From REEB95 sp050729835 (GTDB lineage Bacteria > Pseudomonadota > Alphaproteobacteria > ATCC43930 > CGMCC-115725), in NCBI GenBank assembly GCA_050729835.1, contig JBOHLS010000033.1:1-26274 (forward strand): a stretch of 26,274 nucleotides of DNA, given 5' to 3'. The stretch's first letter is position 1, and every line of letters begins with the position of its first letter. The notes beneath the pieces were generated by a model that was not told the origin of the DNA, searched no databases, and was given only the letters and a program-made list of their open reading frames with translations. The position numbers were made by a program, and so were the translations under genes. Of the stretch, positions 1-7,280 are shown one piece after another.

Positions 1-420
1 TGATTGACGCTCCGCGTCATTCAAAGCGCTTGCCAAGACGGCCGCCAGCGTCAATTATCTCTCCGCACGGCTGCCGCGTCTCATCCAGATTGTCGCGCCG
101 TTCTCATCCAGATTGTCGCGCTATAGACCTCCAGCGCCATCGCGCCGATTGGAGGCAGTCTGGTCTAAATACAGAGGCGTCAGTCGCCCACTTCGTTGTC
201 TCGCCATGGACACTCCGGTAGCCCGGCCTGCGTTCGATGGGTCGCATCCGGTACAGTTCAGGCCGATCTGCTTATGCCACCCGATCGGCGACGCCCGATC
301 GAGCTTCTCGGCCCCCTTCTACCCGTCCTCTCGACGGGCAGGGCGGCATCGCAGCCGCCGGTCAAAGATCAGCAAGCTCAAGAGATGTTGTTAACTCACC
401 TTCACCTCCTGCGCCGTCGC
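1..420. other. Non-coding or degraded DNA next to IS remnants
   Basis: No gene can be supported here. Open frames exist on the plus strand, including one that runs into the IS3 transposase remnant, but the translated text before about position 427 matches no family I recognise and has an unstructured composition. The only clear structure is a pair of 20-bp direct repeats at 79-121. The stretch is probably the flank of another mobile element or old insertion debris. Confidence 0.4.
79..121. repeat. Tandem pair of identical 20-bp direct repeats, 23-bp period
   Basis: The 20-mer beginning TCTCATCCAG occurs at 79-98 and again, identically, at 102-121, with 3 bp between copies. Short tandem repeats of about this length occur near the ends of some insertion sequences, for example the IS21 family, where they bind transposase. 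The surrounding IS debris makes such an origin plausible, but no IS21 gene is visible. Confidence 0.7.
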
Positions 421-872
421 GGCGCACTCAACACCGACCAGGGCAGCCAGCTCACCAGTGCCGAGTTTACCGGCGTGCTGCTCGCCAAGGGCATCGCGAT
501 CAGCATGGACGGCAAAGCGGCTTGGCGCGACAACGTGTTCGTCGAGCGGTTATGGCGGACGATCAAATACGAGGGGGTTTACCTGCACGAGATGACCGAC
601 GGCTTCGCGGCCGAGCGCGTCATCCGCGAATGGGTCAATTTTTACAATACAGCGAGGCCTCATTCTGCGCTCGCCGGACGCACACCGGCCGAGGCCTATG
701 GAGCTCGCGGGCCTGTGGGTATGATGGACAAGGCTTGCGCCTTGCCCACATCTCCACAGGCCCAACCGCAGCAAAAGGCTCTCCACATAAATGGGATTCT
801 GGCCGCGTGATCAGCAACCGGAGTACACCTTAACTTCGCCACCAGCCTGTCCAACCAACCGGGACCAGCTCA
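421..872 (+). mobile_element. IS3-family element remnant, right end retained
   Basis: The remnant holds the 3' part of the transposase gene plus a tail ending in GGGACCAGCTCA at 861-872. Read on the minus strand this starts TGAGCTGG, consistent with the TG...CA ends of IS3 elements. The YeiH reading frame becomes recognisable directly after 872. The left end is absent. The exact right boundary is inferred from where homology changes, not from a matched inverted repeat. Confidence 0.55.
427..810 (+). pseudogene. IS3-family transposase (OrfB), C-terminal fragment
   Basis: The frame from about 427 encodes the C-terminal half of an IS3-type integrase core. It begins with NTDQGSQLTS, which contains the second catalytic Asp, then DGKAAWRDNVFVERLWRTIK, which contains the catalytic Glu, then the usual ending FYNTARPHSALAGRTPAEAY. 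About two thirds of OrfB and all of OrfA are missing; the frame is open upstream but the text there is unrelated. It is therefore a 5'-truncated, inactive copy. It sits immediately upstream of a YeiH gene fragment, and the element's right end appears to lie at about 872. Confidence 0.85.
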
Positions 873-1120
873 CCTGGATTGGCACTTCGGAATTTGCCGA
901 CGCGGCAGGGTTTGCTGCGGCGCAGACCTATGCCGGTTATGCGAGAAGCGGCAGCGTCGCCGGGACGGGCGACAAGGCGGTCTGGACCTTCACGCTGATG
1001 AAAGTCGTCGGCCGCGACGTCTGGATCGGGATCTGGGCCTTCGTGTTGGCGATCATCTCGACGACGCGATGGGAAGTCACGGCGTCCGGCCAACGCCCGA
1101 ACGTCGCGCAGATCTGGTGG
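873..1120 (+). pseudogene. YeiH-family putative sulfate exporter, internal fragment
   Basis: About 80 codons in one plus-strand frame resemble the conserved part of YeiH-type putative sulfate exporters (Cons_hypoth698). The text runs GTSEFADAAGFAAAQTYAGY, then AVWTFTLMKVVGRD, IWAFVLAI and TTRWE, ending ARP-like N-V-A-Q-I-W-W. The amino terminus is missing at the IS3 end at 872, and the frame stops resembling the family after the WW pair at 1115-1120. The next codons are antisense IS5 transposase DNA and reach a stop at 1142-1144. The complete gene should encode a polytopic inner-membrane protein several times longer, so this is a dead fragment caught between two IS remnants. Confidence 0.75.
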
Positions 1121-1701
1121 TGCTTGACGGCGAAGCTCATCTGATCGGCATTCTTGCGCACGATCTCGATGGCGATGGCGGTAGCGCGGGCGACGCGCTC
1201 GCCGGCATAGCCGCTGTCGGCGAAGACCTTTTCGATGAACGGAAACGCCGACCGCGACGTGCGCAGCAGCGGCCCGCCGCCATCGCGGTCTTGGATGTCT
1301 GCGGGATGCGGCTTGATGATGAGGCCGTGCCCCTCGGTGTCGACCAGCGCGTGGCGCTTGCGGCCCTTGACCTTCTTTCCGGCATCGTAGCCGCGCGGGC
1401 CGCCGGCCTCGGTCGTCTTCACGCTTTGGCTGTCGATGATGGCCGCCGACGGACTGGCTTGGCGGCCGACGCGTTCGCGATCAGCCATGATCAGCGCGTG
1501 ATTGATCGTCTCGAACAGGCCGTTGTCCCGCCACACCGCGAACCACTGATAGACCGTCTGCCAGGGCGGGAAGTCGCGCGGCAACAGCCGCCAGGCAATC
1601 CCGCCGCGCAACACGTAGAAAATCGCGTTGACGATCTCGCGCAACGTCCAGTCGCGCGGCCGGCCGAGCGGTTCGGGTGGCCGCAGGTGCGGTTCGATCA
1701 C
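1121..1701 (-). pseudogene. IS5-family transposase, truncated at both ends
   Basis: From a GTG at 1701 the minus strand encodes an IS5-type DDE transposase. Visible elements are the N-terminal DUF4096-like part (LREIVNAIFYVLRGGIAWRLLP), the first catalytic Asp in IIDSQSVKT (residue 90), the KGRKRHALVDT motif, and the second Asp in FADSGYAGERV (residue 162). Similarity ends after DQMSFAV, about residue 192. The expected continuation carrying the catalytic Glu (RRWVVERFFAWL type) is absent, and the following codons read through the antisense of the YeiH fragment. The IS5-like text continues upstream of 1701 (REQALWGVIEPHL) without an ATG, so the 5' end is also damaged. The element cannot encode an active enzyme. 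Confidence 0.88.
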
Positions 1702-1953
1702 ACCCCATAGAGCTTGTTCGCGGGCGGTTCGTCAACGGGCGTATTTTTGTGGTGGCAGGATTTTTAATCGTTCTTGGTGGCTATTTGGATGGGGAAGAAC
1801 TTCGTTAAGCTTTTATCGTATAAAATCACGTCAGCACATTACACAACCCGAAAACACTTGTGAGGCGTTCGAGGGCGAGGTTTTCGAAATAGACATGCTA
1901 ACCAAGCGTGGTGCAGTTATGCGAGAAATCGACTTATCGGGGAACAGGTCGCG

Positions 1954-2361
1954 ATGGCCATTCGTTTGACGCTTCGCAAAGGAGATTGGGTCGCAACCGC
2001 GCTCGCGCTGTCGGTATTTCTCTTGGTAGTGGTTCCTGCTGTCATCATCTATAAACCCCATTATACGAAATCTCATTACGTGCTGAATGCGATTGCCGGT
2101 AATTCTCCGGTCGTCACGGTCAGTCAGCGCGGCAGGACGTTTCATCCGGATACGCTCACGATCACACGCGGCACCGTTCTCCACATCGTCAACGACGACA
2201 CCGTGACGCACCACATCTACGTCAAGTCGCCAGTCATGAATTTCGATTCCGGTGAACAATCGCAAGGCACATCGGTGAACATGGAGTTCGATTACCCCGG
2301 CACCTTCCAGGTGCTCTGTGCCATCCATCCCACCATGCATCTAATGGTGACGGTGAAATAG
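1954..2361 (+). CDS. Membrane-anchored cupredoxin-domain protein
   Basis: This 135-residue protein has a short basic N-terminus, one hydrophobic segment at about 12-32 that would act as a signal anchor, and a C-terminal cupredoxin domain facing the periplasm. Likely type 1 copper ligands are visible: His86 or His87 in VTHHIY, and Cys122, His125 and Met128 in CAIHPTM. The C-x2-H-x2-M spacing is that of amicyanin-like proteins. The beta-strand text FHPDTLTITRGTVLHIVNDD is typical of the fold. It probably carries electrons or binds copper in the periplasm; the partner is not shown. The ATG at 1954 is preferred because it gives a normal membrane anchor, although its ribosome-binding site is weak. 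The neighbours are unrelated, so it looks monocistronic. Confidence 0.85.
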   Translation: MAIRLTLRKGDWVATALALSVFLLVVVPAVIIYKPHYTKSHYVLNAIAGNSPVVTVSQRGRTFHPDTLTITRGTVLHIVNDDTVTHHIYVKSPVMNFDSGEQSQGTSVNMEFDYPGTFQVLCAIHPTMHLMVTVK

Positions 2362-2409
2362 ACTCGCTCCCGATGCGAAGGGGTCGATGCGTCGATTGCC
2401 CGTGATTAC

Positions 2410-2652
2410 CTAAGCCCAGATCAAAAAGCCGCAAACCGAGCTTGCGAAGATCAAGGCAAGCATCAAACCCGCGATGATGAAGCGGTAGCAATTGGCTAGG
2501 CGATAAACTTGCTACCTGATACTTGCTGGCAGCAGTCGCGCGATCCACTGCACACTCACGAGGTCATACATGGCCGCAATCGCTAGTACGGCCAGCACAA
2601 TTGGAAAAATTCCGTCGGTGCCGTAGTTCCAAACGGCATACATCAGCTTCAC
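2410..2652 (-). pseudogene. Small two-helix membrane protein interrupted by an in-frame TAG
   Basis: On the minus strand, a frame from a GTG at 2652 (MKLMYAVWNYGTDG...) contains one hydrophobic helix and stops at TAG (2512-2514) after ARLLPASIR. The same frame continues for 33 codons (QVYRLANCYRF...) with a second hydrophobic helix, ending with a tryptophan-alanine pair and TAG at 2410-2412. Finding two membrane-like segments in register across one stop suggests an ancestral protein of about 80 residues broken by a point mutation. Two separate small proteins is an alternative. No family is recognised, and there is no good ribosome-binding site at 2652. Confidence 0.35.
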
Positions 2653-2796
2653 CGATATCAGACAAGCCTAACACCATCACTGCTTCATCGCTCCTCGCCT
2701 TGATTTGCGTCATTGCTACGAACGCCCTATGTTGAGAGGTTCTAGCTCGCGGGCTAGTTCCGTACTGGAACCGCCCGTGAAAATCGGAGGGGGTAC

Positions 2797-4098
2797 GTGC
2801 CGCGGGGTCCTTGGAGCAAGGTGGGTATTGCCAGGTTCTTCGCCGCGTTGATGACGCTGCTCGTCGCACTGGCGCCTCCGTCCGCCGTTGCCCAGAATTA
2901 TCCGCCGCCGCCCGCGGCGCCCGTGTTCTCGCCACCGCAGCTTGACCAATTGCTAGCGCCGATCGCGCTCTATCCTGATGCGCTGCTGGCGCAGGTGCTG
3001 ATGGCGGCCACGTACCCGCTCGACGTCGTCGCCGCCGATCGCTGGGTGCGCGAGCCCGGCAACGCGCAGCTCCGCGGCGATGCGCTCGCGGCCGCGCTCG
3101 ACCAGCAGCCATGGGATCCGAGCGTCAAGTCGCTGGTGCCATTCCCGCAGGTCCTGGCGATGATGGACGGCCGGCTCGACTGGATGCAGCAGCTTGGGGA
3201 TGCCTTCTTGGCGCAGCCCAACGACGTCATGGCCGCAGTGCAGCGCCTGCGCCAACAGGCGCAGGCGGCCGGCACTCTCATCTCGACGCCGCAGGAGACG
3301 GTTGAGACTCAAGACGGCACCATCGTCATCGTTCCGGCCAATTCCGCCCTTGTGTACGTGCCCAATTACAATCCGACCGTCGTTTACGGCGCCTGGGCTT
3401 ATCCTGACTATCCACCGATCTACCTGGCACCGCCGCCGGGCTTCGTCGTCTCGGGGTTCTTCTTCGGCCTCGGCATCGCGGTCGTCGCGCCGCTCTGGGG
3501 CTGGGGCGATTTCGATTGGCATCGCCACGAGATTCACATCGACCGCGATCGCTTCAATCGCATCAATCATGGCCGGCCGCCAGTGACGAGCGACACGTGG
3601 CATTTTGATCCGTCGCAACGCGGCGCTGTGCCCTATCGCGACGCGCGCAGCCGCGCGCAATACCAGCATCCGCTGCCGGGTCTGGCGCCATCCCGCGACT
3701 TCCGCGGGTATGCGCCGCCGCAGCAGGCTGCCCGGCCAGCGCTGCAGACCCGTTCGCAGGCAGTACGTCCGCAACCGCAACTCGGAGCGCGTTCGCAGGC
3801 ACAGCCGCAAATTGCACGGCCCGCCGCGCCGCCGCGTCAGCAGGCTGCGCGTCCGCCCGCGCTGCCGCGGTCGGCGCCATCTGCCCGTCCTGTGGCGCCG
3901 CCACAGATCTTCCGCTCGGCCGCGCCAGCCAGCGCATTCCAGCCGTCGCCCGGCGCCAATGTGCGCGCCTATGCACAGCGCGGTGCACAGAGCCGTGCGA
4001 CGCCCATCGCGCGGCCAATGCCGATGGCGCGCCCGGCGCCGCGCCCGATGCCTGCCGCGCGTCCGGCGCCAAGTCCGCAAGGAGTGCCGCACCGATGA
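2797..4098 (+). CDS. DUF3300 family exported protein
   Basis: This 433-residue protein has a signal peptide at about 1-32 (cleavage near AVA-QN), a DUF3300 domain at about 44-240 (SPPQLDQLLAPIALYPDALLAQVLMAATYP, VREPGN, VPFPQVLAMM, VYVPNYNPTVVYGAW), a short hydrophobic Gly/Phe segment, and a long low-complexity tail rich in Ala, Arg, Pro and Gln. The function of DUF3300 is unknown; an envelope location follows from the signal. The GTG at 2797 is chosen because GGAGGGGG lies 3-10 bases upstream. The tail, which is rich in AARP/RPAP repeats, looks disordered. The gene overlaps the following DUF2950 gene by 4 bases (ATGA), so the two are translationally coupled, and this pairing is common in proteobacteria. 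Confidence 0.9.
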   Translation: MPRGPWSKVGIARFFAALMTLLVALAPPSAVAQNYPPPPAAPVFSPPQLDQLLAPIALYPDALLAQVLMAATYPLDVVAADRWVREPGNAQLRGDALAAALDQQPWDPSVKSLVPFPQVLAMMDGRLDWMQQLGDAFLAQPNDVMAAVQRLRQQAQAAGTLISTPQETVETQDGTIVIVPANSALVYVPNYNPTVVYGAWAYPDYPPIYLAPPPGFVVSGFFFGLGIAVVAPLWGWGDFDWHRHEIHIDRDRFNRINHGRPPVTSDTWHFDPSQRGAVPYRDARSRAQYQHPLPGLAPSRDFRGYAPPQQAARPALQTRSQAVRPQPQLGARSQAQPQIARPAAPPRQQAARPPALPRSAPSARPVAPPQIFRSAAPASAFQPSPGANVRAYAQRGAQSRATPIARPMPMARPAPRPMPAARPAPSPQGVPHR

Positions 4099-5036
4099 TC
4101 ATCGTCGCGCGGACGGTTCGATCTCTCCTCGCCGTGCTGCTCCTGATGGCCGGCACGAGCGCATACAGTTTCGCCGCGCCGCCACGCAACTTCGCCTCGC
4201 CGGATGCCGCGGCGGCGGCGCTGGCGGCGGCCGCACATGCGGATGACGCCCGCGCGCTGGTCGCCATCCTCGGCTCCGGCAGCCATAAAATCGTCTATTC
4301 GGGCGACCGCGTCGCCGACCTGAACGGCCGCGCGCAATTCGCCGTCGCCTACGACGCGCTCCACAAGATCGAGCCCGAAGGTGCCGATAGAGCAACCCTG
4401 GTCGTCGGCAAGGATGAATGGCCGTTTCCGATCCCGCTCGTGAGGCGGGGCGCGACCTGGCATTTCGACACCAAGGCCGGCGCTCAGGCGATTCTCGATC
4501 GCCGCATCGGCCGCAACGAGCTCAATGCCATCCAAGTCTGCCGCGCCTATGTCGCGGCGCAGCGCGACTATGCGACCGCGGATCGCGACAACGACAGCAT
4601 GCGCGAATACGCCCAGCATTTCGTGAGCAGCCCGGGCAAGCACGATGGTCTCTACTGGCCGACGGCGCCCAGCGCGCCCGAAAGCCCGATGGGTCTCCTC
4701 GTCGCCGACGCGCGCGCCCAAGGCTACGGGCCGACGCCGAAAGGCGAGAAACCGCACCGGCCCCAGCCCTACCACGGGTACTTTTACCGCATCCTGACAC
4801 GGCAGGGACCGCACGCGCCGGGTGGAGCGCTCGACTACGTCGTCGACGGCCACATGATCGGCGGCTTTGCGCTCGTCGCTTATCCGGCAAAATGGGGCGA
4901 TAGCGGGATCATGACCTTAATCGTCAACCAGGACGGCATCGTCTATCAGAAGAATTTCGGTCCCCGCACCGCAACGCTGGCGCGCGCAATCACCGAATAC
5001 GATCCCGATCCAAGCTGGACCAAGCAGCAGCCTTAG
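4095..5036 (+). CDS. DUF2950 family exported protein
   Basis: This 313-residue protein has an N-terminal signal peptide (about 1-28, ending near AYSFA) and DUF2950 features: DWxFP-like DEWPFPIPLV, the FDTKAGAQAILDRRIGRNEL block, CRAYVAAQRDYA, HDGLYWP, and the C-terminal PYHGYFYRILTRQG, GHMIGGFALVAYPAKWGDSG and VYQKNFG motifs. The family is probably periplasmic and its biochemical role is unknown. The ATG overlaps the stop of the DUF3300 gene in ATGA, which fixes the start and indicates coupled expression. Length and motifs look complete. The two proteins probably act together in the envelope; that is inferred from their coupling and their known co-occurrence. Confidence 0.9.
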   Translation: MIIVARTVRSLLAVLLLMAGTSAYSFAAPPRNFASPDAAAAALAAAAHADDARALVAILGSGSHKIVYSGDRVADLNGRAQFAVAYDALHKIEPEGADRATLVVGKDEWPFPIPLVRRGATWHFDTKAGAQAILDRRIGRNELNAIQVCRAYVAAQRDYATADRDNDSMREYAQHFVSSPGKHDGLYWPTAPSAPESPMGLLVADARAQGYGPTPKGEKPHRPQPYHGYFYRILTRQGPHAPGGALDYVVDGHMIGGFALVAYPAKWGDSGIMTLIVNQDGIVYQKNFGPRTATLARAITEYDPDPSWTKQQP

Positions 5037-5554
5037 CAGCTGTCAACGGCTGCCATAATCTCAGACATTTCTTGGACGTGTATCAGCCCCGGTGATCGGA
5101 GCCTCGCCGCGTTTTTTTGGTCGCCGCACTGTACGCATTCGGGAGTTCCGTGCGACAAACCATCCACCGACGTCCATCACGATCAACTTGGCCCTGTTAC
5201 GTCGGAGGTCACGACAGCCGTTCGACGGGCTAAATACCACAAAAGCGCTGAATCTCAGCCGTATAGCCGCCATTGCCGATCCCCGCGGCCGGAATCAGCG
5301 AACGGAGCTAGATCAGCTCCAAATGGTGCGAAACGGGAGCCAACGGGTAGCCAAGCGGGTTTGAGCGCTCCGAGCGGCGAACTGACGCGCTGACACGGGA
5401 TACGCCGTGGCTATTTCGTTTCGTGGCTTGACCGCTGTTGGCCCGAAGTCATATGCGCTGCATCGAGCCCGCTCGCTTGGATCGGTTGCGAAGGAGGCGC
5501 CATTGCGCCTTCATCGGATACAGTGGCGACCTCATGCTGTCTCGTGCCGCCAAG
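5037..5554. other. Gene-free stretch between the DUF2950 gene and parD
   Basis: I find no supportable gene, RNA or element here. Open frames exist on both strands but have no family resemblance or ribosome-binding site. A GAGCT-N5-AGCTC dyad occurs at 5306-5320 and lacks a T-run. If the ParE toxin gene was lost, the missing sequence would have lain in the right-hand part of this stretch. Confidence 0.4.
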
Positions 5555-5626
5555 TCAGAGATTTATGCACGCATCGCGCACTGGGCCCTTATCCAGTTGT
5601 GGGAGGCGATAACTGGCTCCGCTCAC
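5555..5626 (-). pseudogene. Possible ParE toxin stub
   Basis: A GTG at 5624-5626 overlaps the parD stop (GTGA), the arrangement in which a parE gene normally begins. It encodes only 23 residues starting VSGASYRLPQLDKG before a TGA. SGASYRL resembles the beginning of ParE/RelE-type toxins, but no recognisable toxin continues in any frame below 5555. I infer a relic of a deleted or frameshifted parE; chance is a real alternative at this length. Confidence 0.3.
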
Positions 5627-5892
5627 GCTTTTTGCTCAGATCGCGTCCGGACCGCGGCAGCGATATCGTCGACCGATCGCCGGGAGAATTGTCCGGCGCG
5701 CGCCTGATCGAGGCCGCGGCCAACTTCACGATGAAGAACAGCCGCCTTTTCCTCTCGCGTGGCCTTCTCATGGAGCAGTCGCCGCAATCCGTCGCGGACG
5801 ACTTCGCTTGCCTTGCTGTACTCACCCGATGCCACTTCCTCTTCGACGAAAGTGACGAGTTCGGAGGACAGGCTGACGTTCATGGTGGGCAT
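5623..5892 (-). CDS. parD: ParD-family antitoxin (orphan)
   Basis: This 89-residue protein begins MPTMNVSLSSELVTFVEEEV, continues with SGEYSKASEVVRDGLRRLL and ends in an acidic/basic tail. These are the ribbon-helix-helix DNA-binding core and the toxin-wrapping C-terminus of ParD antitoxins. The ATG at 5892 has GGAG six bases upstream; ATGs at 5904 and 5883 are alternatives in the same frame. A plausible promoter lies at 5917-5945. ParD normally represses its own operon and neutralises the ParE gyrase poison, but only a 23-codon stub follows where parE belongs. The gene may survive as an orphan regulator, as an anti-addiction factor, or because loss is recent. Confidence 0.85.
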   Translation of the reverse strand: MPTMNVSLSSELVTFVEEEVASGEYSKASEVVRDGLRRLLHEKATREEKAAVLHREVGRGLDQARAGQFSRRSVDDIAAAVRTRSEQKA

Positions 5893-5916
5893 TAGCGGCT
5901 CCATTGGAACGCCTAG

Positions 5917-5945
5917 AAAATAAGGTTATTGGCAAAATTGGTCAA
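5917..5945 (-). promoter_or_regulatory. Probable sigma-70 promoter of parD
   Basis: On the minus strand TTGACC (5940-5945) is separated by exactly 17 bases from TATTTT (5917-5922), and the parD start at 5892 is 25 bases further on. The match and spacing are good for a housekeeping promoter. No transcript evidence is available. Confidence 0.5.
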
Positions 5946-5990
5946 TGCACAGCCTATAGTATGTAGTATGCCGTTGTTTGGCCCCAACTA

Positions 5991-6005
5991 TTTCCTATTT
6001 GGAAA
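5991..6005 (+). promoter_or_regulatory. Palindromic LysR-type operator upstream of the efflux operon
   Basis: TTTCCTATTTGGAAA is a perfect TTTCC-N5-GGAAA dyad and contains the T-N11-A core expected of LysR-family sites. It lies about 95 bases upstream of the adaptor gene. A near copy, TTTCCAATTTGGTAT, lies upstream of the lysR gene at the other end of the operon. Use by that regulator is inferred. Confidence 0.5.
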
Positions 6006-6100
6006 CAGTCTATGCTGATTTTTGAAAGAAACGCACGACCGAAGGTGCGCCTACTATTAGGCATGAGCCGGCCGGGTTTCCGTGAGTTTGGGGTCACCAA

Positions 6101-7234
6101 TTGATATCGCGGTCGGGAGCGGCGGGGTTAGCCACGTTCGCCGCCATTACTGCGTTCGCGATCTGGCACTTTATGACGACGGAATCGGCTCGGTCAGCCA
6201 TGGTAGCTCCCGCATCGGGAGTTCCGGTAACCGCCGGCACGGCGGTCGCGCGCGACGTACCGGTCTACGTCCGCAGCCTCGGGACCGTTCAGGCCTACGA
6301 CAGCGTCACTGTACGCACGCGGGTCGATGGCCAGGTGACGAAGGTCTTCTTCAAGGAAGGCCAGGAGGTCAAGGCCGGCGACCCTTTGTTTCAGATCGAT
6401 CCACGGCCATTCCAGGCGGCGCTCGAACAAGCGCAAGCGACCAAACAAAAGGATGAGGCGCAGCTCGTGGGAGCGCGGCGCGATCTTGCGCGCTATGCCA
6501 AGCTCGTCGAACCCGGCTATCAGACGCGGCAGGTCTACGAAGATGAGCAAGCAACGGTTGCGGAGTTAGAAGCGGCCGTCAAAGCGGATCAGGCTCAGAT
6601 TGATGCCGCCCAACTCAACCTGACTTATGCCAACGTCCAATCGCCAATCGGTGGCCGCACTGGCGCTCGATTGGTCGATTTCGGCAATTTCGTGCAGGCA
6701 TCACAGGCCACGCCGCTCGTCACGATCGTCCAGCTCAAGCCGATCTACGTCACGTTCACCGCACCGCAGAATCGGCTCGATGCCATACGCCTGAATCGGG
6801 CTAAGGCGCCACTAACGGCGCTTGCCTATAACAGCGACGATCAAACTCTGCTTTCAAAGGGCGAACTCACGCTGATCAACAATCAGGTCGACACGACGAC
6901 GGGTACGGTCCAACTCAAGGCGACATTTCCGAATCAGGACGAACGGCTATGGCCGGGTGAATTCGTCAACGTAAGACTGATCGTTTCGACGCGTAAGGGC
7001 GCGGTGACCGTCCCGGCTCAAACCGTAATGGAGGGACCGAGCGGCGATTACGTTTATGTCATCAAGCCCGACAACACGGTTATCCACCGCGATGCGACGG
7101 TCCTCGCGACGCAGGACGGACTCGCCGTCATCGGCAGCGGTCTGAAGGCCGGTGAGCGCGTGGTTGTGAACGGGCAATTGCGCCTGACGGACGGCGCCAA
7201 AGTGAACATTGTCGCGGCACCAAAGAGCAGTTGA
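6101..7234 (+). CDS. RND efflux periplasmic adaptor subunit (membrane fusion protein)
   Basis: This 377-residue protein has an N-terminal hydrophobic anchor at about 7-24, a split lipoyl/barrel-sandwich domain (LGTVQAYDSVTVRTRVDGQV; VKAGDPLFQIDPRPF), an alpha-helical hairpin at about 103-165, the return lipoyl half (NLTYANVQSPIGGRTGARLVDFGNFV), a beta-barrel domain (INNQVDTTTGTVQLKATFPN; LWPGEFVNVRL) and a membrane-proximal domain. It resembles MdtA/AcrA-type adaptors that link an RND pump to a TolC-like channel. The only start that keeps the anchor is the TTG at 6101, because a TGA lies in frame at 6083 and the first ATG would cut into the helix. The pump gene follows directly. The family cannot tell the substrate. 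Confidence 0.92.
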   Translation: MISRSGAAGLATFAAITAFAIWHFMTTESARSAMVAPASGVPVTAGTAVARDVPVYVRSLGTVQAYDSVTVRTRVDGQVTKVFFKEGQEVKAGDPLFQIDPRPFQAALEQAQATKQKDEAQLVGARRDLARYAKLVEPGYQTRQVYEDEQATVAELEAAVKADQAQIDAAQLNLTYANVQSPIGGRTGARLVDFGNFVQASQATPLVTIVQLKPIYVTFTAPQNRLDAIRLNRAKAPLTALAYNSDDQTLLSKGELTLINNQVDTTTGTVQLKATFPNQDERLWPGEFVNVRLIVSTRKGAVTVPAQTVMEGPSGDYVYVIKPDNTVIHRDATVLATQDGLAVIGSGLKAGERVVVNGQLRLTDGAKVNIVAAPKSS

Positions 7235-7280
7235 TGGAACTCGTCCAAGCGGGTTGCCCGCGCCGCAAAGAGTTGCGTCC

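Noticed and set aside
1069..1710. Plus-strand open frame of 213 codons opposite the IS5 transposase
   Set aside because: It is the mirror of the transposase coding strand, a common artefact in GC-rich DNA, and has no family character.
2564..3112. Long minus-strand frame overlapping the DUF3300 gene
   Set aside because: It overlaps a well-supported gene and consists of Arg/Ala-rich low-complexity text typical of antisense frames.
5036..5053. Terminator after the DUF2950 gene (GCAGC/GCTGC hairpin)
   Set aside because: The stem is only five pairs, overlaps the stop codon and has no T-run.
5407..5895. Plus-strand 162-codon frame over parD
   Set aside because: It is antisense to the recognisable ParD sequence and has no ribosome-binding site or family resemblance.
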